DNA of 64,000 nt. It comes from Pseudomonas brenneri (GTDB lineage: Bacteria; Pseudomonadota; Gammaproteobacteria; Pseudomonadales; Pseudomonadaceae). Shown here piece after piece: positions 1 to 8,500 of this stretch (its first letter is position 1; every line of letters starts with the position of its first letter). Location: positions 124,001 to 188,000 of the forward strand of contig NZ_VFIL01000010.1 of the NCBI RefSeq assembly GCF_007858285.1. Reading direction: 5' to 3'. The translations under genes were made by a program, and so were the position numbers. A model generated the notes under the pieces. That model was not told the DNA's origin and did not search any database. It worked only from the letters and a program-made list of their open reading frames with translations.

Positions 1-27
1 TGACACCCAGCGGCGCCATCAGGTTTT

Positions 28-50
28 TCGCGAGCACGCTCGCTCCTACA
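28..50 (-). repeat. REP palindrome (single copy)
   Basis: A short palindrome ending in CTCGCTCCTACA, with arms TCGCGAGC and GCTCGC. It belongs to the same family as the REP pairs at 3904-4003 and 35326-35425. It lies just upstream of kdpD, in what is probably the spacer after the preceding gene, which is outside the window. Only one arm of a possible REPIN is visible. Confidence 0.6.
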
Positions 51-68
51 GACAACTAGAGGAATGAC

Positions 69-2717
69 ATGCCTGCCTTAAACAACGAACGCCCCGATCC
101 CGACGCCCTGCTGGCACGTGTCCAACAGGAAGAACAGGCCGCCTTGCGCGGCAAGCTGCGTATCTACTTTGGCTCCAACGCCGGCGTGGGCAAGACCTAC
201 GCGATGCTTGCGGCGGCGCGCCGTGAAGCCGGACTGGGCCGCGATGTGCTGGCCGGCGTGGTGGAAACCCACGGCCGCGAGGAAACCGCCAAGCTGCTCC
301 ACGGCCTCGAACAACTGCCCCGCGCCCAGCACCTGCACCGTGAATTCGCCCTGACCGAATTTGATCTCGATGCCGCCCTATTGCGCCATCCTACCGTGGT
401 ACTGGTGGACGAACTGGCCCACAGCAACGTGCCCGGCTCGCGCCACCCCAAACGCTGGCAAGACGTGGAAGAACTGCTCAGCGCCGGCATCGACGTGTGG
501 GCCACCCTCAACGTCCAGCATCTGGAAAGCCTGAATGACCTGGTCAGCGGGATCATCGGCATACGCGTGCGGGAAACGGTGCCAGACCATGTGTTCGACA
601 ACGCCCACGAAGTGGTGGTGATCGACCTGCCGCCAGACGATCTACTGCAACGCTTAAAGGACGGCAAGGTGTACCTGGGTCCGGCGGCGGCGCGCGCGTC
701 ACGGCATTTTTTCCGCAAGGGCAACCTGTTGGCACTGCGCGAGCTGGCCCTGCGGCGCACGGCCGACCGGGTCGACACGCAGATGCGCGTGTACCGCCGC
801 GAACAGTCGATCAAGACCCTGTGGCCGGCCCGCGAACGGCTGTTGGTCGGTATCGCCGGTGATACCGGCGATGAACGCCTGGTGCGTGAAGCGGCGCGCC
901 TGGCGCAAAAACTGGAAGCCGACTGGATTGTCGTCCATGTCGCCTCGGCCCAGGGGCGCGGCGCCAAGCGCTACCTGAGCGCGATGAAAGCCCTGGCCCT
1001 GGCCGAAGAGTTCGGCGCCGATACCGCCACACTGCCGGGCATGGAAGTCGCCGAAGCCCTGGTGGCCTGTGCCCGTGAGCACAATGCCAATCGCCTGGTA
1101 CTCGGCCATCATCCGCGCCGTCGGTGGCGGTTCTGGCATCAGTCGGTCAGCGATCGGATCAGCCGCCACCACCCGCAAATCGATCAGATCGTGATTGCCC
1201 ACGGCCTGCTGCCGAGCAAGCCCGTCGCGCTCGAAAAAACCGCAACGCTGCCTGGCACTCGCCTGGCCTACCTCTGGGCCAGCCTGGCCTGCTTCGCCGC
1301 CAGCGCCGTCGCCGCGCTGCTGCTGCAAGTGTTCGACCTGGCCAACGTGGTCATGTTGTTTTTGCTCACGGTGGTGCTGGTAGCGCTGCGCTTTGGACGC
1401 GGCCCCGGCGTGTGGGCGGCGATGCTTGCAGTACTGTGTTTCGACTTCTTTTTTGTACAGCCGCGCTATTCATTCACCGTCAACGACACCCAGTATTTCT
1501 TCACCTTTGCGCTGATGCTCGGCATCGCCCTGATCACCGGCCAACTCACCGCGCGCCTGCGGCACGAAGCGCGCACCGCCGCCGCACGCGAGCGCCGCGC
1601 AACTTCCCTGGCGCGCCTGGCCCGCGACCTGTCGGCGGCGCTGACCGTAGAACAAATCAGCGAAGTCGCGCTACGCACCTTCAGCGGCGTCTTCGAAGCA
1701 CGGGTGGGCCTGGCCCTGCCGGACGCCGCCGATGGTGTACACAGCGTGAGCGCCGGTGGGCTGCCGATCGACGACAGCATCGCGCAATGGACCTACGACC
1801 ACGGCCACCCCGCCGGCCACGGCACCGACACCTTGTCGGCGGCCAAGGGCTGCTACTTGCCGCTCAAGGCGCCGATGCGCGTGCGCGGCGTGCTGGTGCT
1901 GGAGTTGGCCCAACGCGATCGCTTGCACGACCCGCAGGAACGCCGCCTGCTGGAAGCCTGCATGAGCCAACTGGCGATTGCCCTGGAGCGTGTGCATTTC
2001 GTCGAAGTGGCGCAAAGCACCCTGGTGCAGATGGAAGGCGAGAAAATGCGCAACACCCTGCTCGCGGCGATTTCCCATGACCTGCGCACCCCGCTGACCA
2101 CCCTGATCGGCGCCGCCGAGACCGCCCTGCCCCACGCCCCGCCGGGGCCACTGAACGAGCTGCTGCACGGCATCCATGAACAAGCCACTTCCATGCAGCG
2201 GCTGATCGAAAACCTGCTGGACATGGCGCGCATGCAAGAGCGCGGCGTGCGCCTGAACCGCCAATGGCACTTGCTGGAAGAAATCGTCGGCAGCGCCCTG
2301 CGCCAATTGCGCGAACCGTTGGCGCGACACCGCGTACACACCACGCTCGACGCAAACTTACCGCTGGTGGAAGTCGACGCGCTGCTGATCGAGCGGGTGC
2401 TGGTCAACCTGCTGGACAACGCCGCCAAATACACCCCGCCAGGCACCACCATCAGCGTGACCGCCAGCCAGGCCGGCGAGCACATTGTGCTGGAGGTCAG
2501 CGACACTGGCCCCGGTTGCGCGCCGGCCAATCTGTTTGAGCCCTTCACGCGCGGCCAGCAGGAATCGTCGGTGGCCGGCATCGGCCTGGGCCTGGCATTG
2601 GTCAAGCGCATCGTCGAGGCCCACGGCGGGCATATCGAAGCAAACCCCGGCCGCAAGGGCGGCATGCATTTCACCCTCACTCTACCCGCAGGCACCCCGC
2701 CTGCCATGGAACCCTAA
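69..2717 (+). CDS. kdpD: KdpD, potassium-sensing histidine kinase
   Basis: Membrane sensor kinase that phosphorylates KdpE when potassium is limiting or turgor falls, switching on the Kdp K+ pump. At 882 residues it has the usual length. Visible in order: KdpD N-terminal domain with Walker A from G35 to T43; a USP-like domain at about 250-380; hydrophobic DUF4118 segments at about 395-500; a GAF-like domain to about 655; an H-box ISHDLRTPLT with the phosphorylatable His at 670; and an HATPase domain with N, G1 (DTGPGC) and G2 (GIGLGLAL) boxes. AGAGGA precedes the ATG. Its stop overlaps the start of kdpE by one base, so the two are translationally coupled. The kdpABC pump genes would be expected upstream but lie outside the window. 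Confidence 0.96.
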   Translation: MPALNNERPDPDALLARVQQEEQAALRGKLRIYFGSNAGVGKTYAMLAAARREAGLGRDVLAGVVETHGREETAKLLHGLEQLPRAQHLHREFALTEFDLDAALLRHPTVVLVDELAHSNVPGSRHPKRWQDVEELLSAGIDVWATLNVQHLESLNDLVSGIIGIRVRETVPDHVFDNAHEVVVIDLPPDDLLQRLKDGKVYLGPAAARASRHFFRKGNLLALRELALRRTADRVDTQMRVYRREQSIKTLWPARERLLVGIAGDTGDERLVREAARLAQKLEADWIVVHVASAQGRGAKRYLSAMKALALAEEFGADTATLPGMEVAEALVACAREHNANRLVLGHHPRRRWRFWHQSVSDRISRHHPQIDQIVIAHGLLPSKPVALEKTATLPGTRLAYLWASLACFAASAVAALLLQVFDLANVVMLFLLTVVLVALRFGRGPGVWAAMLAVLCFDFFFVQPRYSFTVNDTQYFFTFALMLGIALITGQLTARLRHEARTAAARERRATSLARLARDLSAALTVEQISEVALRTFSGVFEARVGLALPDAADGVHSVSAGGLPIDDSIAQWTYDHGHPAGHGTDTLSAAKGCYLPLKAPMRVRGVLVLELAQRDRLHDPQERRLLEACMSQLAIALERVHFVEVAQSTLVQMEGEKMRNTLLAAISHDLRTPLTTLIGAAETALPHAPPGPLNELLHGIHEQATSMQRLIENLLDMARMQERGVRLNRQWHLLEEIVGSALRQLREPLARHRVHTTLDANLPLVEVDALLIERVLVNLLDNAAKYTPPGTTISVTASQAGEHIVLEVSDTGPGCAPANLFEPFTRGQQESSVAGIGLGLALVKRIVEAHGGHIEANPGRKGGMHFTLTLPAGTPPAMEP

Positions 2718-3409
2718 TGAGCACTGCACGCATTCTGATCGTTGAAGATGAGGCCAATATCCGCCGTTTTGTACGCATAGCCCTGCAAGATGAAGGCTTT
2801 CAGGTGTTCGAGGCCGACAGCGTCAAGCGTGCGCTGATCCATGCCGCCAGCCGTCAGCCGGACCTGGTGATTGTCGACCTTGGCTTGCCAGACAGCGATG
2901 GCAAGCAACTGATCAGCGAACTGCGTGGCTGGCTGGCGGTGCCGATCCTGGTGTTGTCGGCGCGTGACCGTGAAGAAGAGAAAGTCGCCGCCCTGGATGC
3001 GGGTGCCGATGATTACCTGACCAAGCCGTTCGGCGTGCCCGAGTTACTCGCACGCATCCGCGCCCAACTGCGCCGGCATGGGCATACCGGCACCGTGGTG
3101 GCCACCAGCAAGGTGGCGTTTGGCGAGATTGCAGTCGACCTGGCGACCCATCAAGTGTGGCGCTCAGGCCAACCGGTACACTTGACGCCCATTGAGTACC
3201 GCTTGCTCTGCGCAATGATTCGCGGCCAGAACCGCGTACTGACGCACCGGCAGTTGCTGCTGGAAGTGTGGGGGCTGGATTACGTCGACCGCGCACATTA
3301 TCTACGGGTGCATATGGCGCATTTGCGGCAAAAGCTGGAGGTGGATCCGGCGCAGCCACAGTATTTCATTACCGAACTGCAGGTGGGTTACCGGCTGGTG
3401 GGGTTGTAG
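2717..3409 (+). CDS. kdpE: KdpE, response regulator of the Kdp system
   Basis: OmpR/PhoB-class cytoplasmic response regulator that receives phosphate from KdpD and activates kdp transcription. The 230 residues comprise a receiver domain with acidic pocket E10-D11-E12, phospho-acceptor D54 (VIVDLGLPD) and conserved K103 (LTKPFG), followed by a C-terminal winged helix (LTPIEYRLL...LRVHMAHLRQKLE). The start codon overlaps the kdpD stop (TAATG). It is the last gene before the tRNA cluster, which is transcribed towards it. Confidence 0.96.
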   Translation: MSTARILIVEDEANIRRFVRIALQDEGFQVFEADSVKRALIHAASRQPDLVIVDLGLPDSDGKQLISELRGWLAVPILVLSARDREEEKVAALDAGADDYLTKPFGVPELLARIRAQLRRHGHTGTVVATSKVAFGEIAVDLATHQVWRSGQPVHLTPIEYRLLCAMIRGQNRVLTHRQLLLEVWGLDYVDRAHYLRVHMAHLRQKLEVDPAQPQYFITELQVGYRLVGL

Positions 3410-3429
3410 AACAGCAAACCCCAGGCACA

Positions 3430-3456
3430 AAAAAGCCCGCTCAGTGAGCGGGCTTT
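3430..3456 (-). terminator. Terminator of the first tRNA-Val/Asp unit
   Basis: GCCCGCTCA and TGAGCGGGC form a 9-bp stem flanked by A and T tracts. The longer T run is on the minus strand, so it ends the tRNA-Val/tRNA-Asp transcript; it may also serve kdpE from the other side. A near-identical copy, now orphaned, is at 4032-4058. Confidence 0.8.
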
Positions 3457-3496
3457 GCGTGGTGACCTGGCGTTCAGCGTTCCAGGTTACCGAATA

Positions 3497-3573
3497 TGGC
3501 GCAGCGGACGGGACTCGAACCCGCGACCCCCGGCGTGACAGGCCGGTATTCTAACCGACTGAACTACCGCTGC
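3497..3573 (-). tRNA. tRNA-Asp (GTC)
   Basis: 77 nt on the minus strand. The acceptor stem GCAGCGG pairs with CCGCTGC, the discriminator is G and the CCA is encoded. The anticodon loop CTGTCAC gives GTC, the T-loop is GGTTCGAGTCC, and the D-loop has AGTCGGTTAGA. It is the downstream partner of tRNA-Val at 3593-3668. An essentially identical gene is at 27494-27570. Confidence 0.97.
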
Positions 3574-3592
3574 GCGTAACACATCAAGCGAA

Positions 3593-3668
3593 TGGTGGGT
3601 GATGACGGGATCGAACCGCCGACCCTCTGCTTGTAAGGCAGATGCTCTCCCAGCTGAGCTAATCACCC
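3593..3668 (-). tRNA. tRNA-Val (TAC)
   Basis: 76 nt on the minus strand with acceptor stem GGGTGAT/ATCACCC, encoded CCA, anticodon TAC in CTTACAA and T-loop GGTTCGATCCC. It is transcribed ahead of tRNA-Asp. The promoter must lie to the right; a -10-like TATGAT is visible near 3690-3700, but no clean -35 element is seen. Confidence 0.97.
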
Positions 3669-3903
3669 TTCACTTTCGGTGTGGGACGCATCATATACGA
3701 AAATTTCGCAATGTGTTGATTTAAATGCAATTTATTTGAAATATCTTTTCCACAACAGCGTACGCCCTTGAAACCGGCGCTTATCGGCTTCTATAGCTGC
3801 GCCGCCTACGGTGAACCGCGCAACTTCAGGGTCACCACACCCTGGAACTTCTAAACCTCCAATAAAAAACGCCCCCGGTCATCGGAAATGACCAAGGGCA
3901 TTT

Positions 3904-4003
3904 TGTAGGAGCGAGCTTGCTCGCGAAAATCGTCAACGATGACGCGCGCATCCTGAAAAAACACAGCGCCCTCAGGTTCTTCGCGAGCAAGCTCGCTCCT
4001 ACA
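3904..4003. repeat. REPIN (inverted pair of REP sequences)
   Basis: TGTAGGAGCGAGCTTGCTCG at 3904 and its inverted partner ending CTCGCTCCTACA at 4003, separated by about 55 bases. This is the head-to-head arrangement typical of REPINs in the P. fluorescens group. These are non-autonomous elements mobilised by a RAYT transposase encoded elsewhere. Confidence 0.85.
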
Positions 4004-4031
4004 AAAAGCAGGAAGGTAAACCCCAGACAGC

Positions 4032-4058
4032 AAAAAGCCCGCTCAATGAGCGGGCTTT
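4032..4058 (-). terminator. Orphan terminator of the second tRNA-Asp
   Basis: GCCCGCTCAATGAGCGGGC with flanking A and T tracts, nearly identical to the terminator at 3430-3456. The sequence after it (CCTGGCGTTCAG to the tRNA 3' end) also matches the region downstream of the first tRNA-Asp. It must have terminated tRNA-Asp 2 before the island separated them by about 23 kb. Confidence 0.8.
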
Positions 4059-4094
4059 CTGTGGTCACCTGGCGTTCAGTATTCCAGGTTACCG

Positions 4095-4118
4095 AATATG
4101 GCGCAGCGGACGGGACTC
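4095..4118. repeat. attL: remnant of the tRNA-Asp 3' end
   Basis: 24 bases identical to 27490-27513, the 3' end of tRNA-Asp 2 with four trailer bases. Identity stops at 4119, where island sequence begins. The left flank is homologous to the trailer of tRNA-Asp 1. This is the direct repeat expected when a tyrosine recombinase integrates into the 3' end of a tRNA. Confidence 0.88.
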
Positions 4119-4911
4119 TCGTTCTGCCTATAATCACTTGAAAGCACTTGAATTTTTCTACTCAAGCCACCTCTATATGCAGGATTATGTACTAATAATC
4201 TGGCACTGACAACACACAAATCAAAAGGTAGATGAGTACCGTAATCAAGGAGCTTCCGGCTGAGTGTATGAACGAGCCCCATTAAAGACAGAACACCGTT
4301 TCTCCCTGACGATGTGGGATAGGCAAACGGTTATTTTTAACAGTAACGATAAGAGTAATGAGTTTTTTGCCAGGAGCAGCGGCGCTACTGAGGCTTGGGG
4401 CAAACTGGCCGTGGTTCACGAGAGCCCTGAACCAGAACAAAACGTTTCGGTGGCGGCTCTTTGCAATAGCCAATCAGTTGCTCCGGTGGCACAACCTTTA
4501 TTAGGACGGCAGCTGGTCGGCGCTCAGTGCCTGCCTTCGAGCTGAGTTATGCACTCAAGCAGATCCGCGAACTGCAACGGATGGGGCGAGAAAAGGATGG
4601 GAGTCGAAATCATCAAAGAGGCCGTGGGGATCGCCCGTTCGCGAAAATGAATTGCGCACTCTGAACAGCTGTATATCCCGGTGTACCCGCCTGTATGAAC
4701 GGTATCAATGCCGCGAACAAGGTATTCGCCGCGCATGCAGCGCGCACGGACGCAAGAATAACAATCTGACCGTACCTACGCATCACCTGCACACGTTGGC
4801 CTCGACCGTGCGCGAGTGGAACAGGGTCACGCTCTGCTGCGGCTGTGATGTCTAGGGCATGAATGGGTTATTGCCGCAGGCCCCGGGCACGCTTTCTGAT
4901 TGCCCTTGGTT
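4119..4911. other. Gene-poor left end of the island
   Basis: No intact gene. The only recognisable content is the IS3-type orfA remnant at about 4411-4660. The parts at 4119-4410 and 4661-4911 show no product I recognise, although several unlikely frames are open. They may be decayed mobile DNA. Confidence 0.6.
4411..4660 (+). pseudogene. IS3-family orfA transposase remnant
   Basis: Reading across frames gives pieces of an IS3 OrfA: ANQLLRWHNLY-stop-DGSWSALSA, then ELSYALKQIRELQRM, then MGVEIIKEAVGIARSRK followed by a stop. This matches the family pattern NQLF.WRK.Y.DGSL.A, LK.QI.ELQR.LGKK and EILKEAVE.AR..KW. At least two frameshifts and two stops break it. No OrfB or terminal repeats are seen. 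It is a decayed insertion at the left end of the island. Confidence 0.65.
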
Positions 4912-6390
4912 TCACTGCACAGGCGATATCGCCAGCCTCACGCCGGTCGTCTTGTACGATGCGGCAACTAGGATCGGTACGCGCGAGCCGGCTGTCGCGT
5001 ATTGCGCGTAACTTATCCATGCACCACCGCGTTGCGCCCGCAGCCCGCAATCCCCGTCAGTGCGAGCTATTGCGTTGGGCGGCGCATCGGCATGGCTGTC
5101 ATTCCAGCAACCCTCGGTCAACTCCATAACGTTGCCTACCATGTCATGCAAGCCGAACGCATTGGGTGGGAACTGTCCGACCGGCGTGGTTTCACCGCGG
5201 TAATGGCTCGACGGGCAACCTTTAGCAGGGCGGCGGCCATCCACATTGGTCACCGATGCATCCAGGCAGGCACCGGTCAGATACCGGCTCGCAGTGCCGG
5301 CGCGGGCCGCATACTCCCACTCGGCTTCACTGGGCAAACGGAAGCGCTTACCAGTTTTTTTGTTCAACCAGGGGAGATACTGCCCGGTCACGTCCTGATA
5401 GCTGACGTGGATGACAGGTCGTGTGCCACGGCCCCAACCTTCATCGTCGGGCACGTGACTACAGGCGCCATCGTGCACGCAGGCATCCCAGTCGTTGAAG
5501 GTCAGTTCGCTCTTGCCCAGAGCAAATGCGGCAACCTGTATCTCGCGTTGCGGTCTTTCACTGCGTCCGGAGCGCCTGCCTTCTGGCGGGTCGCCCATTA
5601 GGAATGTGCCGGCAGGAATGGCCAACATCTCCGGTTCCGACCATGCCGGCAACGAAGCATCTGGCTGGCCCTCTTTGCGGGGTTTGACGGTAACGAAATC
5701 GACACATGACGCGTGATTCGACTTGAAATCCGTGGCATTCAGTTCGAACCGCCTGGGGCCTTCGTCCACGATCCAGGCCGTCAGCACAACCTGTTTGGCC
5801 TGCGCCAGTTGTGGTGTGATGGTCTGCAAGGTATGGCCCAAGGCGCAAGTCAGAACGTCCTTGCTATGATCGACAGCGCAGCGGGGAGTCAACGCTATGG
5901 GATCGTTCTCGTCGATGTACAGCTGGATGGCTTGGCGTTGATCGATTTTCCCCCAGCTCCAGATGCGGCCGTTGCTACCATCGGAAAAAACATCGATGTC
6001 AAATACGGCAAATTCGTTGAGAAGTTTGCCTCCGACCACACGGGCAGCAGTACTGGCCTCTGATTCGTTGGTAACATGATGACGGAACGTTTTGGCGTGG
6101 GCCGTCATCAGGATGGCGCGCACACCACAGGCGTTGGGCTCGGTCAAGGACTGTTTGGATGTGAATGCCCATGACACGCGGCGAATGGCGCTCAATGCCC
6201 ATTCATCGATGCGTTTGGGGTCGCCGAATGGCGGATCGATCCAGTTGCCAGGCTTGAGCTTTAGCTGGACTGTGAGTGAGGGTGTGCCCAGAGGCGTCTG
6301 TGCCGATACGGCGGCGCTGAAGAAGAAACAACTGATGAGCGGAATGGCCCAGCTTCTCAGGAAGCTAGACCAATGGTGCTGATCCCGCAT
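4912..6390 (-). CDS. Exported SUMF1/FGE-fold protein, island cargo
   Basis: 492 residues. I chose the ATG at 6390 because AAGGAG lies just upstream and a signal peptide follows (basic start, then IPLISCFFFSAAVSA); an in-frame ATG at 6456 would overlap the gene before. Residues about 30-260 are unrecognised. The C-terminal half is an FGE-sulfatase domain: IPAGTFLMGD, FRLPSEAEWEYAARAG, TTPVGQFPPNAFGLHDMVGNVMEL and RGGAW. The family includes formylglycine-generating enzyme, EgtB and PvdO. The copper-binding cysteines of true FGE are not visible near the C-terminus (GVRLA where GFRC is usual), so sulfatase activation is unlikely. It is the last gene of the cargo block downstream of the RTX secretion genes; a periplasmic modifying or binding role is inference. 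Confidence 0.8.
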   Translation of the reverse strand: MRDQHHWSSFLRSWAIPLISCFFFSAAVSAQTPLGTPSLTVQLKLKPGNWIDPPFGDPKRIDEWALSAIRRVSWAFTSKQSLTEPNACGVRAILMTAHAKTFRHHVTNESEASTAARVVGGKLLNEFAVFDIDVFSDGSNGRIWSWGKIDQRQAIQLYIDENDPIALTPRCAVDHSKDVLTCALGHTLQTITPQLAQAKQVVLTAWIVDEGPRRFELNATDFKSNHASCVDFVTVKPRKEGQPDASLPAWSEPEMLAIPAGTFLMGDPPEGRRSGRSERPQREIQVAAFALGKSELTFNDWDACVHDGACSHVPDDEGWGRGTRPVIHVSYQDVTGQYLPWLNKKTGKRFRLPSEAEWEYAARAGTASRYLTGACLDASVTNVDGRRPAKGCPSSHYRGETTPVGQFPPNAFGLHDMVGNVMELTEGCWNDSHADAPPNAIARTDGDCGLRAQRGGAWISYAQYATAGSRVPILVAASYKTTGVRLAISPVQ

Positions 6391-6443
6391 GGCGCGGCTC
6401 CTTGGAAAATGACGTTCCTGTGGACAAGACGGCAAGTCCTGAA

Positions 6444-7010
6444 TCAGGGCGCCCATATGAACATCCCCGCCGGCTTCACCTGCATGGCCTGCGCCAGGGT
6501 GACTTTGCCCTTGAGCTCAGGTAGCACGGTGTCCCGCTGGCGCTCAAACGTCGCGAGATCGCGGCGCAGCGCCAGGCGCTTGTCTTTGCCGTAGACGAAA
6601 TTGCCCACAAACACTATGCGACCCGCGGGCGCGGCATAGGCTTGCCTTCGTACATCGGCTTCGCAGCCACTGTTGAAGGCGCTGTAGATATAGCGTCCGG
6701 CCGGCACCTCGAAGGCAAAGTAGTGGATCGGTCCAGGCATGCCCGGAAACACAGCATCGGCGTGGTTAAAGCGGTAGCAATTGCCAGTTGCCACTTGGCG
6801 TTCGATGTCGTATTCGTCCAGTTGGAGCGAGCACAGCTGTGCACGCCACTTGCTTTCGATGCCCACGCCGTAAACCAGCACCGCGCTGTTGTCGCGGATC
6901 GGCCTGCCCGCTGGGAGCGGCCGCACGCTGTTTAGGCCGCAGCCTTCCAGCAGCAAGAGCAGCGCCAGCATGCCGCCGCGTCTGAAAACGGTCCAAGTGT
7001 CCATCGTCAT
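6444..7010 (-). CDS. Putative lipoprotein, island cargo
   Basis: Starting from the ATG at 7010 (GAGG upstream), the product is 188 residues with a lipoprotein-like signal: MTMDTW..RR, seven hydrophobic residues, then LEGC with Cys24. Later come FAFEVPAGRYIYSAF, AGRIVFVGNF and a charged C-terminal part. I do not recognise the family. The frame is open further, to an ATG at 7229 that overlaps the preceding stop as ATGA with GAGGAG just before it. That start would add 73 residues ahead of the signal sequence, which makes little sense for a lipoprotein, but coupling favours it. The gap to the next gene start is 53 bases. Confidence 0.65.
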   Translation of the reverse strand: MTMDTWTVFRRGGMLALLLLLEGCGLNSVRPLPAGRPIRDNSAVLVYGVGIESKWRAQLCSLQLDEYDIERQVATGNCYRFNHADAVFPGMPGPIHYFAFEVPAGRYIYSAFNSGCEADVRRQAYAAPAGRIVFVGNFVYGKDKRLALRRDLATFERQRDTVLPELKGKVTLAQAMQVKPAGMFIWAP

Positions 7011-7225
7011 GTCAGCCTCAGCAAAACGGTGCGAGATCGGATGCACCAGTTTGAAGTTCGAGATGTCGAGCGTGAAGTGCCGGGCCATCCCAAGACAAAA
7101 AAAGCCACTTGGGGGCAGCTCCGGCACATAGTGCCAAACGTGAGGGGCAAAGACTTTGTCGCCGACGTAGACGCTAGCGCACTCTAGTACACAGGGCTTC
7201 GCGCCCGGTACATTCCGCGTGGTTC

Positions 7226-8500
7226 TCATAGCTCCTCGCCGGCCAGCGCCGTCATGCGGGTGATGTTGAAGTAGACGTCGTGCGGTGTGCCATCATGTTC
7301 TTCCACGCCCCAGACATTGAACTGCTCCGTGCCGTGGGCCTGCAGCGCGCGCCGTTTTGCCGTGAGCCTTCGCGCCACAAGCCAGTCGTGCTCTTCTTCG
7401 ACGAACATCACGGGAATGGCGGTTGCTGCACTACGTGCATCACCGCTGGTGGCGATGGCTTGCTGGACACCGAAGAGCAGGCCGTTCATTTCGCGCTGTT
7501 GGTCATCTTCACCTGTCTTGCCCGCGAGGCGGCCATACACCTTCCACAGTCGCGGTGTCGGAATGTCCTGGATGGGACGTAGTGCCTCGATTTCACGCAG
7601 TTTAGCCAGCGCTTCCCGCGGCTTACCTGCCTCCTCCAGGGAGGTTGCTTCTGTCAGCACTGCGTCGAGACGGGTGCGCAGGTCTCCATATCGAAGCCCA
7701 GGATCGCTGAGAAACTGCTCACGCTTGTTCCGTACGAGTTCAATCAAAGAGCGTTGCTCCGAATTCAACTTCTCCGGTGGCAGGCTCCCGAAATGCTCTG
7801 ATCGCTTCAGTTCAAGTGCCTTTGTGCGGATGTCAAGTACGCTGTAAAGCCGTTTTGGCTGGGTACTTGGTACCGGCTCCACGAAGTCCATGGTAGATAC
7901 CAACTGACCCTTGTAGAGAGAACTCTTAAAATTCATAGCCCGCACGCCACGGGCAATGGACCATTCAACAGGCTCGGTGCTCAGTACCGTGCGAAGCGGA
8001 TTGTCTTGCGTATCGCCCTTGCCGATGCGCTGTGTCAGCAACGCTTGATAGGCGCTGGCCAAAGCAACGTGCTTCTGCGACCGCTCTACGTTCCCTAACC
8101 TGGCGTACAGCCAACCGGTGAATCCATGCACCCGGTGGCTGGGCATCTCTTCCAACGGCATGTAGCGTTCCAGCGTCAGCAAGCGATTCAATGCCAACTG
8201 GTACTTGCCTTGCCTTCCCAAGAGCTCCGCATCACTCATCGCTGCGACGATGTCGTCTGTCAACTGTGGCACGTCAATGCCGCGGGCATCGAACAAGGCC
8301 TCGCGTACGGTGAGGAACTTAGCGATCAACTCTTCTGATGGCGGTGCCGGTGCTTCGGCGTCCAGGAGCGTGAACTTGGTCTGGGGCTTGGCGACGGGTT
8401 TGGTGATACTGAAGGTTGATGGGGATGGCACTTGGACCTGGGCATGTACCAGACCGCAGAAGCCTCCAATGATCAACGCGAACAATGTCCTCAGTTCCAT
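7226..8500 (-). CDS. Exported alpha-helical protein of unknown function
   Basis: 424 residues with a clear signal peptide (MELRTLFALIIGGFCGLVHAQ) and a good ribosome site (AGGAGAGAG). The mature protein is rich in Leu, Ala, Glu and Arg and predicted mostly helical. Two similar segments look like TPR-type helical hairpins: residues about 95-140 (LGRQGKYQLALNRLLTLERYMPL) and about 275-320 (LEEAGKPREALAKLREIEALRPI). Each is followed by a proline-rich turn and a GWLYARLG or YGRLAGKTG segment. I do not recognise the family. It sits between the TolC gene and the lipoprotein gene in the same direction, so a periplasmic scaffold role in the secreted-protein system is plausible inference. Confidence 0.75.
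   Translation of the reverse strand: MELRTLFALIIGGFCGLVHAQVQVPSPSTFSITKPVAKPQTKFTLLDAEAPAPPSEELIAKFLTVREALFDARGIDVPQLTDDIVAAMSDAELLGRQGKYQLALNRLLTLERYMPLEEMPSHRVHGFTGWLYARLGNVERSQKHVALASAYQALLTQRIGKGDTQDNPLRTVLSTEPVEWSIARGVRAMNFKSSLYKGQLVSTMDFVEPVPSTQPKRLYSVLDIRTKALELKRSEHFGSLPPEKLNSEQRSLIELVRNKREQFLSDPGLRYGDLRTRLDAVLTEATSLEEAGKPREALAKLREIEALRPIQDIPTPRLWKVYGRLAGKTGEDDQQREMNGLLFGVQQAIATSGDARSAATAIPVMFVEEEHDWLVARRLTAKRRALQAHGTEQFNVWGVEEHDGTPHDVYFNITRMTALAGEEL

Larger units (their letters stand above)
3669..4098. other. Intergenic spacer between tRNA unit 1 and the island's left end
   Basis: No convincing gene. It holds the promoter side of the first tRNA unit, an AT-rich stretch (3690-3760), a REPIN (3904-4003), and the terminator plus 3' trailer that originally belonged to the second tRNA-Asp (4032-4098). 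The short open frames across 3832-4141 simply read through the palindromes. Confidence 0.7.

Noticed and set aside
3904..4003. Possible small CRISPR-like repeat
   Set aside because: Only two inverted copies with no regular spacers; it is a REPIN. No CRISPR array or cas gene is seen anywhere in the window.
4912..6390. True formylglycine-generating enzyme
   Set aside because: The expected C-terminal catalytic cysteines are not visible and no sulfatase gene is nearby, so only the fold is claimed.
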